Source: Actinophytocola xinjiangensis
Lineage (GTDB): Bacteria > Actinomycetota > Actinomycetes > Mycobacteriales > Pseudonocardiaceae
Assembly: GCF_001921215.1 (NCBI RefSeq)
Contig: NZ_MSIF01000004.1
Coordinates: forward strand, 62,001 to 126,000
Direction of reading: 5' to 3'
DNA: 64,000 nucleotides
Part shown: positions 24,949 through 33,045 of the stretch, piece after piece
Layout: each line of letters starts with the position of its first letter
Numbering within the stretch: the stretch's first letter is position 1
Position numbers and translations under genes: made by a program
The notes under the pieces: model-generated
What the model saw: only the letters and a program-made list of their open reading frames with translations
Database searches by the model: none
What the model was told of the DNA's origin: nothing

Positions 24949-25056
24949 TCAACCCAGGGGAGGAACGGAGGCAGATCGGCGGGGACCTGCGTTACCCACG
25001 CCGGCTTCCGTTTCTCCAGGAACGACATGACCCCCTCCGCGGTGTCCCCGAGGAAA
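24949..25056 (-). pseudogene. Fragment duplicating the 3' end of the enoyl-CoA hydratase gene
   Basis: On the minus strand this reads GDTAEGVMSFLEKRKPAW followed by VPADLPPFLPW, matching the C-terminus of the intact crotonase at 25762-26577 (GDTAEGVLSFLEKRKPVW...VPADLPPFLPWA). About 108 bp match, roughly to 25762-25871. There is no start codon or catalytic region. The two copies are direct repeats either side of the RICIN-domain gene. A 1-nt deletion in the copy removes the original stop. Confidence 0.82.
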
Positions 25057-25069
25057 TCCCCCAACGGCT

Positions 25070-25086
25070 GACAAGGTCACCTTGTC
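25070..25086. promoter_or_regulatory. 17-bp perfect palindrome upstream of the RICIN gene
   Basis: GACAAGGTCACCTTGTC (8-bp arms, 1-nt centre) lies 69 bp before the RICIN gene and just beyond the crotonase fragment. Its size and position fit an operator for a dimeric regulator. The regulator is unknown and I see no second copy in the window. Confidence 0.35.
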
Positions 25087-25154
25087 GTGTAATTGCCAGG
25101 AACAACCGGGCGCATGCAGTCTGTTGCGAGAGTTGCTCTCCTACGGAGGTTTTC

Positions 25155-25676
25155 ATGCGTCGTCCAGTTCTCCTCGCCGTCGCGGCCACCTCGGTGCTGC
25201 TGGTCGGCGTCGCCACGCCCGCCGCCGCGTCGGCCGGCCCGGCGAGAGTGCTGGTCGACTCCTACGTGGTGTCCGCGCACGCACCCGATCTCGCGCTCAG
25301 CATCGAGAACGACCCCTCCGAGGTGGGGGCGCGTGCGGAGCTGGCGCCACTCACCGGGGCACCCGAGCAGCGCTGGGAGCTGGGCGAGAACGACATCACC
25401 GATCTGCGCAACATCGGCACCGGCAAATGCCTGACGTTCGCCGATGCCCCTGTGCTCCCGCGTCCGGTGGTCCAAGCCGAGTGCGACGGCACCGACCAGC
25501 AGACCTGGTACTACGTCGCGGCGGACGCGGGCTTCGACAGCTGGCGGTTCCAGAACGTCGCCACCGACACGTGCATCACCGCAGTCGACCTCAGGCCGGG
25601 GGCGCCCCTGTTCGAGGCACCGTGCGACGAGGAGGACACCCGCCAGCAGTGGACCTCGGTCGAACCAGGGCAGTGA
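25155..25676 (+). CDS. Secreted RICIN-type beta-trefoil protein
   Basis: A 173-aa protein with a Sec signal peptide (RRPVLLAVAATSVLLVGVATPAAA, cleavage near residue 26) and a single ricin-B/beta-trefoil domain: LRNIGTGKCLTF, CDGTDQQTWYY, FQNVATDTCITAV and DTRQQWTSV, which show the repeated GKCL/QxW pattern. Paired Cys probably form disulfides outside the cell. There is no catalytic domain, so it is likely a sugar-binding secreted protein. A GGAGG site precedes ATG 25155. The gene lies between two direct copies of a crotonase 3' end, suggesting that it was inserted. Confidence 0.85.
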   Translation: MRRPVLLAVAATSVLLVGVATPAAASAGPARVLVDSYVVSAHAPDLALSIENDPSEVGARAELAPLTGAPEQRWELGENDITDLRNIGTGKCLTFADAPVLPRPVVQAECDGTDQQTWYYVAADAGFDSWRFQNVATDTCITAVDLRPGAPLFEAPCDEEDTRQQWTSVEPGQ

Positions 25677-25761
25677 GCGCACCACCCGCGATCCCGACCG
25701 AAGCGCCGCCCACAATCTCTCCGCGCGAAAGACGTTCCCGCACCTCGGCCGAACTCACCCC

Positions 25762-26577
25762 TCAAGCCCAAGGAAGAAACGGAGGCAGATCGGCGGGAAC
25801 CTTCTGTCCCCACACCGGCTTCCGTTTCTCCAGGAACGACAGGACCCCCTCCGCGGTATCTCCCCGGGAAACAGCGTCGGCGATCAGTCGGGAGTCCAAC
25901 CGCCCGGCCGGGAACGGTGAATCCATTCCCGACATCCGATACAGCTGCTGGCGAACGACAGCCATCGACACCGGCGCGCAGTCGGCGATCAACGAGCGTG
26001 CCAGCTCGTAGGCCGCCGCCGCCACGTCCTCGGGTGCGTGCACCGAATGCACCAGCCCGGCAGCCAACGCCTCCGTGGAGTCGAAGACCCGCCCACTGAC
26101 CATCCAGTCCATCGCCCGCCCCATCCCCACCAGCCGGGGAAGGAACCAGGTCGACGCGCCTTCCGGGTACAGGCCGCGCCGGACGAACACGAACCCGAAC
26201 CGGGAGTCGGTGGCCGCCAACCGGTAGTCGGCCGGCAGGACGATGGTCGACCCGGCTCCCACCGCCGCCCCGCGCAGCGCCGCGATCACCGGCTTGTTCA
26301 TCGTGTAGATCCGCAGTGAGCAGCGGCTGGCCGGTTCGACCCAGTCCTCGCCGGCTCCTTCCAGGTCGAGTCCGCCGCCGGACAGGTCGGCGCCGACACA
26401 GAAGTCCTTGCCCCGCCCGGTGAGGACGACCACGCGCACCGCGGGGTCGTCGTCGGCGCGGGTGAAGGCCTCGACCAGTTCGTCGGACATCCGCACGGTG
26501 TAACCGTTTCGTGCGTCCGGGCGGTCGAGGGTGATGGTCGCGATCCCGTCGGCGGTCTCGTAGGCGATGGTCTCCAC
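25762..26577 (-). CDS. Enoyl-CoA hydratase/isomerase (crotonase) family protein
   Basis: A 271-aa crotonase: TITLDRPDARNGYTVRM, GRGKDFCVGADLSGGG (oxyanion-hole region), KPVIAALRGAAVGAGSTIVLPADYR and the ALAAGLVHSV helix. The first acid position falls in the GAAVGAGSTIVL block and the second near RRGLYPEG. It may hydrate enoyl-CoA or act in a related reaction on CoA thioesters. The TetR gene lies 9 bp upstream on the same strand, so they are probably co-transcribed. Its last ~108 bp are duplicated at 24949-25056. Confidence 0.9.
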   Translation of the reverse strand: METIAYETADGIATITLDRPDARNGYTVRMSDELVEAFTRADDDPAVRVVVLTGRGKDFCVGADLSGGGLDLEGAGEDWVEPASRCSLRIYTMNKPVIAALRGAAVGAGSTIVLPADYRLAATDSRFGFVFVRRGLYPEGASTWFLPRLVGMGRAMDWMVSGRVFDSTEALAAGLVHSVHAPEDVAAAAYELARSLIADCAPVSMAVVRQQLYRMSGMDSPFPAGRLDSRLIADAVSRGDTAEGVLSFLEKRKPVWGQKVPADLPPFLPWA

Positions 26578-26586
26578 ACCGGCACG

Positions 26587-27147
26587 CTACGGCAGGACCA
26601 GCCCGATGGCGTCCCGGCACACCGCCAGCAGTTCCGCGTCGTCGAACGCGTCGGCGCCGACGCCGACCAGTTGGTGGTACAGCAATCCGTCGACGAACGC
26701 GGTGAGTTCGTGGGCGCGCCGCCGGGGGTGGTCGGCGCCGGCGGCGGCCAGAAGTTTCTCGGCGAGGCCGACGAATCCGGTGCCGTGTTCGACCAGGCGT
26801 GCCCGTAGTTCGGGCCGGCGGGTGGACTCCAGGGTCAGTTCGAAACGCGCGAGGGTCCTGGTCCGCCCGTCGGTGAGCCAGCGGCGCAGCAGTCCGGCCA
26901 TCAGCGCGGCCAGGCCCTCGCGGGTCGGGACGCCGCCCAGGTCGCCGATGTCGGTGCCGTCCTGTTCGGCCATCCGGTCCAGGGCGGCGACGATCAGCGC
27001 CTCGCGGGTGCGGAAGTAGTAGGAGGTGGAGCCCTCGGCCAGGCCGGCGGCCCGGTCGACCGCGCGGTGGGTGAGGCCGCGCATGCCCTCGGCGGCGAGG
27101 GTGGCGATGGCCGTGTCCGCGATGAGCGTCCGCCGGTCGGGTGTCAT
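26587..27147 (-). CDS. TetR-family transcriptional regulator
   Basis: A 186-aa TetR protein: IADTAIATLAAEGMRGLTHRAVDRAAGLAEGSTSYYFRTREALI is the HTH (residues about 8-50), followed by an all-helical ligand domain. It is divergent from the FAD monooxygenase gene, with palindromes between them, and probably co-transcribed with the crotonase gene. It probably represses both. The ligand is unknown. Confidence 0.88.
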   Translation of the reverse strand: MTPDRRTLIADTAIATLAAEGMRGLTHRAVDRAAGLAEGSTSYYFRTREALIVAALDRMAEQDGTDIGDLGGVPTREGLAALMAGLLRRWLTDGRTRTLARFELTLESTRRPELRARLVEHGTGFVGLAEKLLAAAGADHPRRRAHELTAFVDGLLYHQLVGVGADAFDDAELLAVCRDAIGLVLP

Positions 27148-27154
27148 GAGCCCA

Positions 27155-27185
27155 CTCTACGGGTGTAGAGTTACTACAGCTGTAG
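27155..27185. promoter_or_regulatory. TetR operator palindromes
   Basis: CTCTAC-GGGT-GTAGAG (27155-27170) and the perfect palindrome CTACAGCTGTAG (27174-27185) share the GTAG half-word and fill the 51-bp space between the TetR start (27147) and the monooxygenase start (27199). The second overlaps the start of the monooxygenase ribosome site. This is a likely operator for the adjacent TetR protein. Confidence 0.6.
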
Positions 27186-27198
27186 AGGAGGGTTGATC

Positions 27199-28371
27199 AT
27201 GGAACGAACAGCGGTCGTGGTCGGCGGGGGAATCGGCGGGCTCGCCGTCGCCGCGGGACTGGTCCGGGGCGGCTGGACCGTGCACGTGCTGGAGAAGGCG
27301 CCCGAGTTCAGCGAGGTCGGTGCGGGAATCTCGTTGTGGCCCAACGCTTTCCGTGCCCTGGAGACGGTCGGTGCCCTGGACCGGCTGGACGTCGGACGCA
27401 TCGGCGGTCTCGGTGGCGTCCGCGACTGGCGGGGCTCGTGGCTGGTCCGCCTGACCGGCCGCCACGACGTCGGCGACGTGGCGACCTCGGCCGTCGTCAG
27501 CCACCGCGCCGACCTGCTGGCCGCGTTGCTGGCCGGCCTGCCGGCCCAGGCGCGCCGCTCCGGCGTCCGCGTCACCGGCGTGCGCACCGACGGCCCACGC
27601 CCGGTCGTCGAGCACGACCACGGTGAGATCCCCGCCGACCTGGTCATCGGCGCCGACGGCGTGCACAGCGTCGTGCGCCAGGCGGTGTTCCCCGACGCGG
27701 AACCGGCGGCCTACGCGGGCGCGACCGCCTGGCGCCTGGTCCTGCCGACGCGCCCCGGCGTGGAAGGCGTGGAAGGCGTGGAAGGCACCGAGACCTGGGG
27801 TCCGGGCGCGGTGTTCGGCGCCTTCCCCATGCCCGGCGACCGGGTCTACTGCTACGCCTCCGCCCGCGTCCCCGCCGGCGGCCACGCCCCCGACGAACTC
27901 GCCGGCCTGCGTCAGCGCTTCGGCGACTGGCACGACCCGATCCCCGCGCTGCTCGCCACGGCCCGCCCGGACCAGGTCCTGCGCAACGACGTCCACCGGC
28001 TGCCCCCGCTGCCCACCTACGTCCGCGGCCGGGTCGTCCTGCTCGGCGACGCCGCCCACGCCATGACCCCCAACCTCGGCCAGGGCGGCTGCCAGGCCCT
28101 GGAGGACGCCGCGACCCTGGCCGTCCTGGCGAACGGTGCGGCCGACCTCGACACCGCGCTGCGCCGGTACGACACGCTGCGCCGCCCCCGCACCCAGCAG
28201 CTGGCCACCCGCGCCGGTCTGGCCGCCAGGGCGGTCATGCTGAACTCGTCCGCCGCCCGCACGGCCCGCAACCTGGCCCTGCGCCTGCTCCCCACCTCGG
28301 TTTTCGTCCGCGGCTCCACCGCGATGCTCGACTGGGCACCGCCCACTCCCGACGAGGCCAGGGCCCTGTGA
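27199..28371 (+). CDS. FAD-dependent monooxygenase
   Basis: A 390-aa group A flavoprotein monooxygenase. VVVGGGIGGLAVAAGLVRGG at the N-terminus is the FAD dinucleotide fold, VIGADGVHSVVRQAVF is the DG motif, and GDAAHAMTPNLGQGGCQALEDA is the GD motif. It hydroxylates or epoxidises a small aromatic or polyketide-type substrate using NAD(P)H. ATG 27199 follows an AGAGGAGGG site. A short in-frame run of GVEGVEGVEG is coded by a 9-bp tandem repeat near 27765. TetR control is likely from the shared promoter region. Confidence 0.9.
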   Translation: MERTAVVVGGGIGGLAVAAGLVRGGWTVHVLEKAPEFSEVGAGISLWPNAFRALETVGALDRLDVGRIGGLGGVRDWRGSWLVRLTGRHDVGDVATSAVVSHRADLLAALLAGLPAQARRSGVRVTGVRTDGPRPVVEHDHGEIPADLVIGADGVHSVVRQAVFPDAEPAAYAGATAWRLVLPTRPGVEGVEGVEGTETWGPGAVFGAFPMPGDRVYCYASARVPAGGHAPDELAGLRQRFGDWHDPIPALLATARPDQVLRNDVHRLPPLPTYVRGRVVLLGDAAHAMTPNLGQGGCQALEDAATLAVLANGAADLDTALRRYDTLRRPRTQQLATRAGLAARAVMLNSSAARTARNLALRLLPTSVFVRGSTAMLDWAPPTPDEARAL

Positions 28372-28441
28372 GCCACCGCGTCCGCCCCCGGCCCGGACGG
28401 GCTGACACGGACCAGACCGGGGGTGTGATCGGGTAGGGCGC

Positions 28442-29128
28442 GTGTGGGACGACCTCTTCGGTGGCCAGCTCGACTCGCCGAACACGATGGTGCTGGTCAC
28501 CGCTGGTGTGGCGTTGGTGGTCGTGGCGGTGTCGGTGCTGTGGCGCCCTGCCCGTCACGTGATCACGATCGTGCACGAGGCCGGCCACGCGCTCGTGGCG
28601 GTGCTGTCGGGGCGGCGGCTGTCCGGGATCCGGCTGCACTCGGACACCTCCGGGCTGACGGTGAGCCGGGGCAAGCCCTACGGGCCGGGGATGGTGCTGA
28701 CCGGGTTCGCCGGCTACGTCGCGCCGTCGCTGCTCGGGCTGGGGTTCGCGGCGCTGCTGGGGGCCAACCGGGTCACCGGGCTGCTGGTGGCGTGCGCGTT
28801 GCTGTTGCTGGGCGTGCTGGTGATGGTGCGCAACGTGTACGGCGTGTTCACCGTGCTGGTCACCGGCGCGGTCCTGCTCGGCGTCGCCTACTGGGCCACC
28901 GATCAGGTGCAGGCGGTGTTCGCGCACGTCATCACCTGGTTGCTGCTGCTCGGCGGGCTGCGCGCGGTCGGTGAGCTCCAGACCAAGCGCCGCCGAGGCC
29001 GGGCCCGCGACTCCGACGCCGACCAGCTCGCGCGGCTCACCGGCGCCCCCGGCCTGTTCTGGGTGGGGATCTTCCTGCTGGTCGACCTCGCGTGCCTGGT
29101 GCTCGCGGCGGGCTGGCTGCTGGGGTGA
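28442..29128 (+). CDS. M50-family membrane metallopeptidase
   Basis: A 228-aa membrane protein with five to six hydrophobic helices. HEAGH at residues 45-49 is the zinc-binding HExxH motif of M50 peptidases, set in a membrane-proximal helix (HVITIVHEAGHALVAVLSG). The second conserved motif of site-2 proteases is not obvious; this fits the short 'M50 family' group common in actinobacteria. It may be an intramembrane peptidase of unknown target. It is 14 bp upstream of proA on the same strand. Confidence 0.85.
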   Translation: MWDDLFGGQLDSPNTMVLVTAGVALVVVAVSVLWRPARHVITIVHEAGHALVAVLSGRRLSGIRLHSDTSGLTVSRGKPYGPGMVLTGFAGYVAPSLLGLGFAALLGANRVTGLLVACALLLLGVLVMVRNVYGVFTVLVTGAVLLGVAYWATDQVQAVFAHVITWLLLLGGLRAVGELQTKRRRGRARDSDADQLARLTGAPGLFWVGIFLLVDLACLVLAAGWLLG

Positions 29129-29142
29129 GGCAGACTAGGGGC

Positions 29143-30402
29143 ATGTCGGTCCTGGATGTCGAACCCTCCGCTGTCACCGAGACGGTCGCCGCCTGCGCCA
29201 CGGCCGCGAAGAAGGCCGCCCCGGCGTTGGCCAGGGCCACCGACCAGGCGATCGACGGCGCGCTCGCCGCGATGGCCGAGCGGCTGAGCGCGGCCAGGGC
29301 GACTGTGCTGGCCGCCAACCAGGCCGACGTCGATGCGGCCGTGGCCGCCGGCATGAGCGCGGGCCTGCTCGACCGGCTGCGCATCACCGACGAACGCCTC
29401 ACCGCGATGGCGCAGGCGCTGACCCTGCTGGCCGGCACGCCGCACCCGGCGCGCTCGGTGGAACTGGGTGAGCTGCCCGACGGTCTGCGGCTGGTCGAAC
29501 GCCGCCGTCCGGTCGGCGTGATCGGCGCGAACTACGAGGCCCGCCCGAACGTGACCGTCGACGTGGCGTCCCAGCTGGTCAAGTCGCGCAACGCCGGGGT
29601 GCTGCGCACCGGCTCGGCCGCCCTGCACTCGGCGATGACCCTGGTCAGCGAGGTCATCGCGCCGGCGCTGGCCGACGCCGGCATCGACCCCGACGCGATC
29701 CAGCTGGTGCCCTCCGCCGACCGGGCGGCGGCCGGCGCCCTGGTCAGCCTGCCGACGCTGGTGCCGCTGGTGATCCTGCGCGGCAGCGGCGAGAGCACCC
29801 GCGAACTGGGTCTGCGCGCCGCCCAGCACGGCGTGCGCACCCTGGCCCATGCCGACGGCGGCGGCGTCCTGTACGTCGACCGGGCCGCCGACGCCGACCT
29901 GGCGTGCGACCTGATCCGCGCCAGCCTCGACCGGCTCGGCGTGTGCAACCGGCTCAACCTGCTGCTGGTGCACCGGGACCGCTACGAGTCGCTGCTACCC
30001 CGCGTCCGAACGGTACTGTCCGAACTGGACGTCACGCCGTCGCTGCCGCCGCACGAGCACGCCATCGGCTACGAGTGGGCGCTGGACGCCGCCAGCGAGG
30101 CCACCGTCACCGTCCTGCCGGTCGACGACGCCGCCGACGCCGCCCGCGTCGCCAACGACGAGACCTCCGGCCTGGCCGCCGCCATCGTCACCGAGGACGA
30201 GGCGACGGCCGAGGAGTTCATCGCCGCCTACGCCGGCACCGGCGTGTTCTGGAACGCCCCGACCCGCCTGCTCGACGGCTTCAAACTGCTCGGCGTCCCG
30301 GAGACCGGCATCAACATCGACAAGGTCCCCGGCCCGCGCGGCCCGGTCACCTACCCGGACCTGTGCCTGCGCCAGTACGCGATCCTGCCCCGCCGGGGCT
30401 GA
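29143..30402 (+). CDS. proA: Gamma-glutamyl phosphate reductase
   Basis: A 419-aa NADPH-dependent reductase of proline biosynthesis that converts gamma-glutamyl phosphate to glutamate semialdehyde. It shows the aldehyde-dehydrogenase-like fold: RRPVGVIGANYEARPNVTVD, LRTGSAALHS, the catalytic Cys in RLGVCNRLNLLLVHRD, and the C-terminal FWNAPTRLLDGF and GPRGPVTYPDLCLRQYAI. ATG 29143 gives the usual family length. proB is not adjacent. Confidence 0.95.
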   Translation: MSVLDVEPSAVTETVAACATAAKKAAPALARATDQAIDGALAAMAERLSAARATVLAANQADVDAAVAAGMSAGLLDRLRITDERLTAMAQALTLLAGTPHPARSVELGELPDGLRLVERRRPVGVIGANYEARPNVTVDVASQLVKSRNAGVLRTGSAALHSAMTLVSEVIAPALADAGIDPDAIQLVPSADRAAAGALVSLPTLVPLVILRGSGESTRELGLRAAQHGVRTLAHADGGGVLYVDRAADADLACDLIRASLDRLGVCNRLNLLLVHRDRYESLLPRVRTVLSELDVTPSLPPHEHAIGYEWALDAASEATVTVLPVDDAADAARVANDETSGLAAAIVTEDEATAEEFIAAYAGTGVFWNAPTRLLDGFKLLGVPETGINIDKVPGPRGPVTYPDLCLRQYAILPRRG

Positions 30403-30754
30403 CCGCTCCTCGAACTGGAGACGGTGGCCGAGCCCGCTGACTGTCCGGCGCGCTGGCCGCGCCGCGGGCGGTGCTCGGCGAGTTGGGTGTCGCGGAGCGC
30501 GAACTCACCACCGAGAGTGACACGGACCTGGCGGCTGGCCGCCGGACGGTCGGTACCGAGAGTGACCGTCGTGGGTTTCTTCCGGTTGGCTCTGGATTTC
30601 CCATTGTTCCCCCGATCGGGAGTCCGTTTCTCCTGGTTTCTCGGTGATGCTGTTGTCTCGGTCACCCGGTCGTGATCATGTGAACCGGGGGCTATGGTGC
30701 AACGTAGGTAGTCGAAGGACTACTCAGCGTCTCCGTAAAAGGGGGTAAATCAGC
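30403..30754. other. Gene-free stretch with a 12-bp direct repeat
   Basis: A 352-bp gap between proA and the amidase gene. I see no convincing gene in it; an open frame at 30424-30675 codes a low-complexity Arg/Ser/Pro-rich sequence with no ribosome site. ACCGAGAGTGAC occurs twice (30510-30521 and 30555-30566), 45 bp apart. The last ~80 bp should hold the amidase promoter. Confidence 0.5.
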
Positions 30755-31615
30755 ATGGCTCCCCTGACGATCGTCAGCAGGGCGCAGTGGGGAGCGCGCT
30801 ACGCGCGCGGCTTCGGACCGGCGCCGTTGCCGGCACAGGAGGTGTGGCTGCACCACTCGGTGACCGCCGCTCCGCCGGACGACTCCGCGCGCGAGATCGC
30901 GGCGATGCACGTGCTCGAGGACATCGGCCAGGATCGGTTCGGCGGTGGGATCTCCTACACCTTCGCCGTCATGCCGTCGGGTCGGGTGTACGAGGGGCAC
31001 GGTGTCGATCGCGAAGGTGCGCACACCGCCAACCGCAACTCGATCGCCCGGGCGATCGTGTTGGTCGGGAACTACGACGAGCAGCGCGTCACCGACGCGC
31101 AGATCCACGCGATCGCCGCGCTGTTGCAGCACGGGCGACGCCACGGCTGGTGGCGCAACCAGCGTTTGGACGGCGGTCACCAGCAGGCGCCGGGCGCGCA
31201 GACCGCGTGCCCCGGCCGCAACGCGATGGCCGTGATCGGCCGCATCAACCTGCTCGCCGGCGGTATTCCGGTCGGCGACATACCTGGAGAGGACGAGGAG
31301 GACATGGCTCGCTTCCTGAAGGGCGACAGCAACACCCCGATTCCCGGCTCCGACAACACCTACGGTGACGTGGTCTTCAAGGTCGAGTACGACCACGAGT
31401 TCGGGTCGATCGCCGTGCGGACCCGCGTTCCCAACCCGAGGGAGCCCGGTTTCCTCGCCTTCCTGGCCACGGGTGGCAAGGTCCACCAGGTGTCCCAGGC
31501 GATCCTGGACGCCATCCCCGACAAGGCGACCGCGCGGGACCAGGAGGAGCCGAAGGCCGAGGACGCGGAGAAGGCCGACTGGTCAGCCTTCTGGACCGAC
31601 ACCCACTCCCGGTAG
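30755..31615 (+). CDS. PGRP/amidase_2-type N-acetylmuramoyl-L-alanine amidase
   Basis: A 286-aa protein. Residues about 4-165 form a peptidoglycan-recognition/amidase fold: SRAQWGARYARG, the zinc ligands in VWLHHSVT (His33/34), YEGHGVDREGAHTANRN, and the His-x-Cys zinc pair in GGHQQAPGAQTACPG. It cleaves the MurNAc-L-Ala bond. The C-terminal ~110 residues (from GEDEEDMARFLKG) are acidic with a beta-rich segment and an end rich in Glu/Lys. There is no Sec signal, which is unusual for a wall enzyme and recalls phage endolysins. Its 3' end overlaps the convergent HxlR gene by 33 bp. Confidence 0.85.
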   Translation: MAPLTIVSRAQWGARYARGFGPAPLPAQEVWLHHSVTAAPPDDSAREIAAMHVLEDIGQDRFGGGISYTFAVMPSGRVYEGHGVDREGAHTANRNSIARAIVLVGNYDEQRVTDAQIHAIAALLQHGRRHGWWRNQRLDGGHQQAPGAQTACPGRNAMAVIGRINLLAGGIPVGDIPGEDEEDMARFLKGDSNTPIPGSDNTYGDVVFKVEYDHEFGSIAVRTRVPNPREPGFLAFLATGGKVHQVSQAILDAIPDKATARDQEEPKAEDAEKADWSAFWTDTHSR

Positions 31616-31939
31616 CTCACGCGCGGCCAGCACGGCCGGCAGGTGCTCGTCGGCCCACCGCCGGCAGACCGCGATCAGGTCGAGCAGCGTGCGGCCGAGC
31701 TCGGTGAGTTCGTACTCGACGCGGGGCGGGACCTCGGCGTAGACGGTGCGCGTGATCATGCCGTCGCGTTCGAGGGCCCGCAGCGTCTGGGTGAGCACCT
31801 TCGGTGTGGTGCGTCGCAGGGGGACACGGATCTCGGAGAACCGCCGGGGTCCGTCCTCCAGGCACACGATGATCATCGCCGACCACTTGTCGCCGATGCG
31901 CAGCGGCATGACGCTGCTGGGGCAGTCGGGATGGAACAT
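31583..31939 (-). CDS. HxlR-family transcriptional regulator
   Basis: A 118-aa winged-helix regulator: CPSSVMPLRIGDKWSAMIIV, GPRRFSEIRVPLRRTTPKVLTQTLRALERDGMITR and VPPRVEYELTELGRTLLDLI are the HxlR hallmarks. The start may be ATG 31939 or GTG 31960; neither has a clear ribosome site. It is divergent from the quinone oxidoreductase gene and shares inverted/direct repeats with it. HxlR proteins often sense reactive electrophiles or quinones and activate reductases. Confidence 0.88.
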   Translation of the reverse strand: MFHPDCPSSVMPLRIGDKWSAMIIVCLEDGPRRFSEIRVPLRRTTPKVLTQTLRALERDGMITRTVYAEVPPRVEYELTELGRTLLDLIAVCRRWADEHLPAVLAARELPGVGVGPEG

Positions 31940-31961
31940 GTCCGGGTTCAGGGGGTCCACG

Positions 31962-32013
31962 GTATCCGGAGGGTAGTCCAGTATCTTTGAAGTAACCAGT
32001 ATCTTCTGGATAC
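31962..32013. promoter_or_regulatory. Repeat-rich HxlR operator region
   Basis: Within the 84-bp gap of the HxlR/oxidoreductase pair, CCAGTATCTT occurs twice (31978-31987, 31996-32005) and GTATCC (31962-31967) pairs with GGATAC (32008-32013). The AT-rich words stand out from the background. This is a probable HxlR operator controlling both genes. Confidence 0.5.
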
Positions 32014-32023
32014 CGTCCGGCTC

Positions 32024-32950
32024 ATGCGTACTGTGCGATGTCACGAGTTCGGTTCCCCCCACGTACTTCAGGTCGTCTCCGCCCCCGACCCCGAGCCCGG
32101 CCCCGGCGAGGTCCTGATCGACGTCGAGGCGGCGGGGATCAGCTTCGCCGACGTCCGGCTCCGGGCCGGGGGCATGCCCGTGCCCCTGCCGTTCTCCCCG
32201 GGTTTCGAGGTGGCCGGGGTCGTGGTGGGCGTCGGGTCCGGTGTGGACTCCGCGTTGGTCGGGCGTCCCGTGGTGGCCATCGTCGGCGGGGGCGGGTACT
32301 CGTCGATGGCCGTCGCGCCGGTGTCCGCCGTGCGTGTGCGGCCCGATTCGCTGTCCTTGCAGGACGCGTTGGGTCTGGTGGGGCAGGGCGTCACGGCGCT
32401 GGGGGTGATGTCGGTCGCCGGTGTTCGGGCGGGGGACGTGGTGCTGGTCGAGGCGGCGGCCGGTGGCGTGGGGAGTCTGTTGGTGCAGTTGGTGAAGCGG
32501 GCCGGAGCGACGGTGGTCGCGGCCACGCGGGGAGAGGAGAAGTTGGCTGTCGCCAAGGAGTTGGGGGCCGACCGGGTGGTGGACTACTCGGTTCCGGGGT
32601 GGGCCGCCGGGATGGGTGAGGTGACGGTGGTGCTGGGCTCCGTCGGTGGGGCGGTCGGGCGCGAGTCGTTCGGGGCGCTGACGGACGGGGTCGGGCGGAT
32701 GGTCGTCTACGGGAGTGCCGCGGGCGATTCGGCGGTGTCCGTTCAGGAGGTTTTCGAGAGGGGACTGTGGGTTGGGGGGTTTGTCTCCACCCATCTTTCG
32801 GGACAGCGGCGAGAAGGGTTTCTTGACGAGGCGTTCTCGTCGGGACTGCGGGTCGTCGCCGGGTTCGCCCTGGGGTTGGGGGAGGTCGCGCAGGCCCATC
32901 GGATGGTGGAGGAGCGGGGGACCGTGGGCAAGAACATTCTGTTGACCTGA
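32024..32950 (+). CDS. Quinone oxidoreductase-like (MDR/zinc-less alcohol dehydrogenase) protein
   Basis: A 308-aa medium-chain reductase. The N-terminal GroES-like domain (GPGEVLIDVEAAGISFADV) is followed by a Rossmann domain with VLVEAAAGGVGSLLVQLVKRAG, the AAGGVG dinucleotide signature of the quinone-oxidoreductase branch. The cysteine zinc ligands of alcohol dehydrogenases are absent. It probably reduces quinones or enals with NADPH. It pairs with the divergent HxlR regulator. Confidence 0.9.
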   Translation: MRTVRCHEFGSPHVLQVVSAPDPEPGPGEVLIDVEAAGISFADVRLRAGGMPVPLPFSPGFEVAGVVVGVGSGVDSALVGRPVVAIVGGGGYSSMAVAPVSAVRVRPDSLSLQDALGLVGQGVTALGVMSVAGVRAGDVVLVEAAAGGVGSLLVQLVKRAGATVVAATRGEEKLAVAKELGADRVVDYSVPGWAAGMGEVTVVLGSVGGAVGRESFGALTDGVGRMVVYGSAAGDSAVSVQEVFERGLWVGGFVSTHLSGQRREGFLDEAFSSGLRVVAGFALGLGEVAQAHRMVEERGTVGKNILLT

Positions 32951-32969
32951 GGCAGTTCGGTGGTGGGCG

Positions 32970-32996
32970 AAGGGCTGTCTGTCCAGAACAGCCCTT
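32970..32996 (+). terminator. Rho-independent type terminator
   Basis: A 9-bp perfect stem AAGGGCTGT (32970-32978) / ACAGCCCTT (32988-32996) with a 9-nt loop follows the oxidoreductase stop. It can also serve the convergent LacI-type gene ending at 33046. Confidence 0.7.
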
Positions 32997-33045
32997 TCGC
33001 CGCCAACCAATCGGATGTGACGATCGTGAGGCCGCCACGTCCCCG

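Noticed and set aside
30424-30675. An 83-codon open frame after proA
   Set aside because: No ribosome site, Arg/Ser/Pro-rich composition and no recognisable fold; treated as non-coding.
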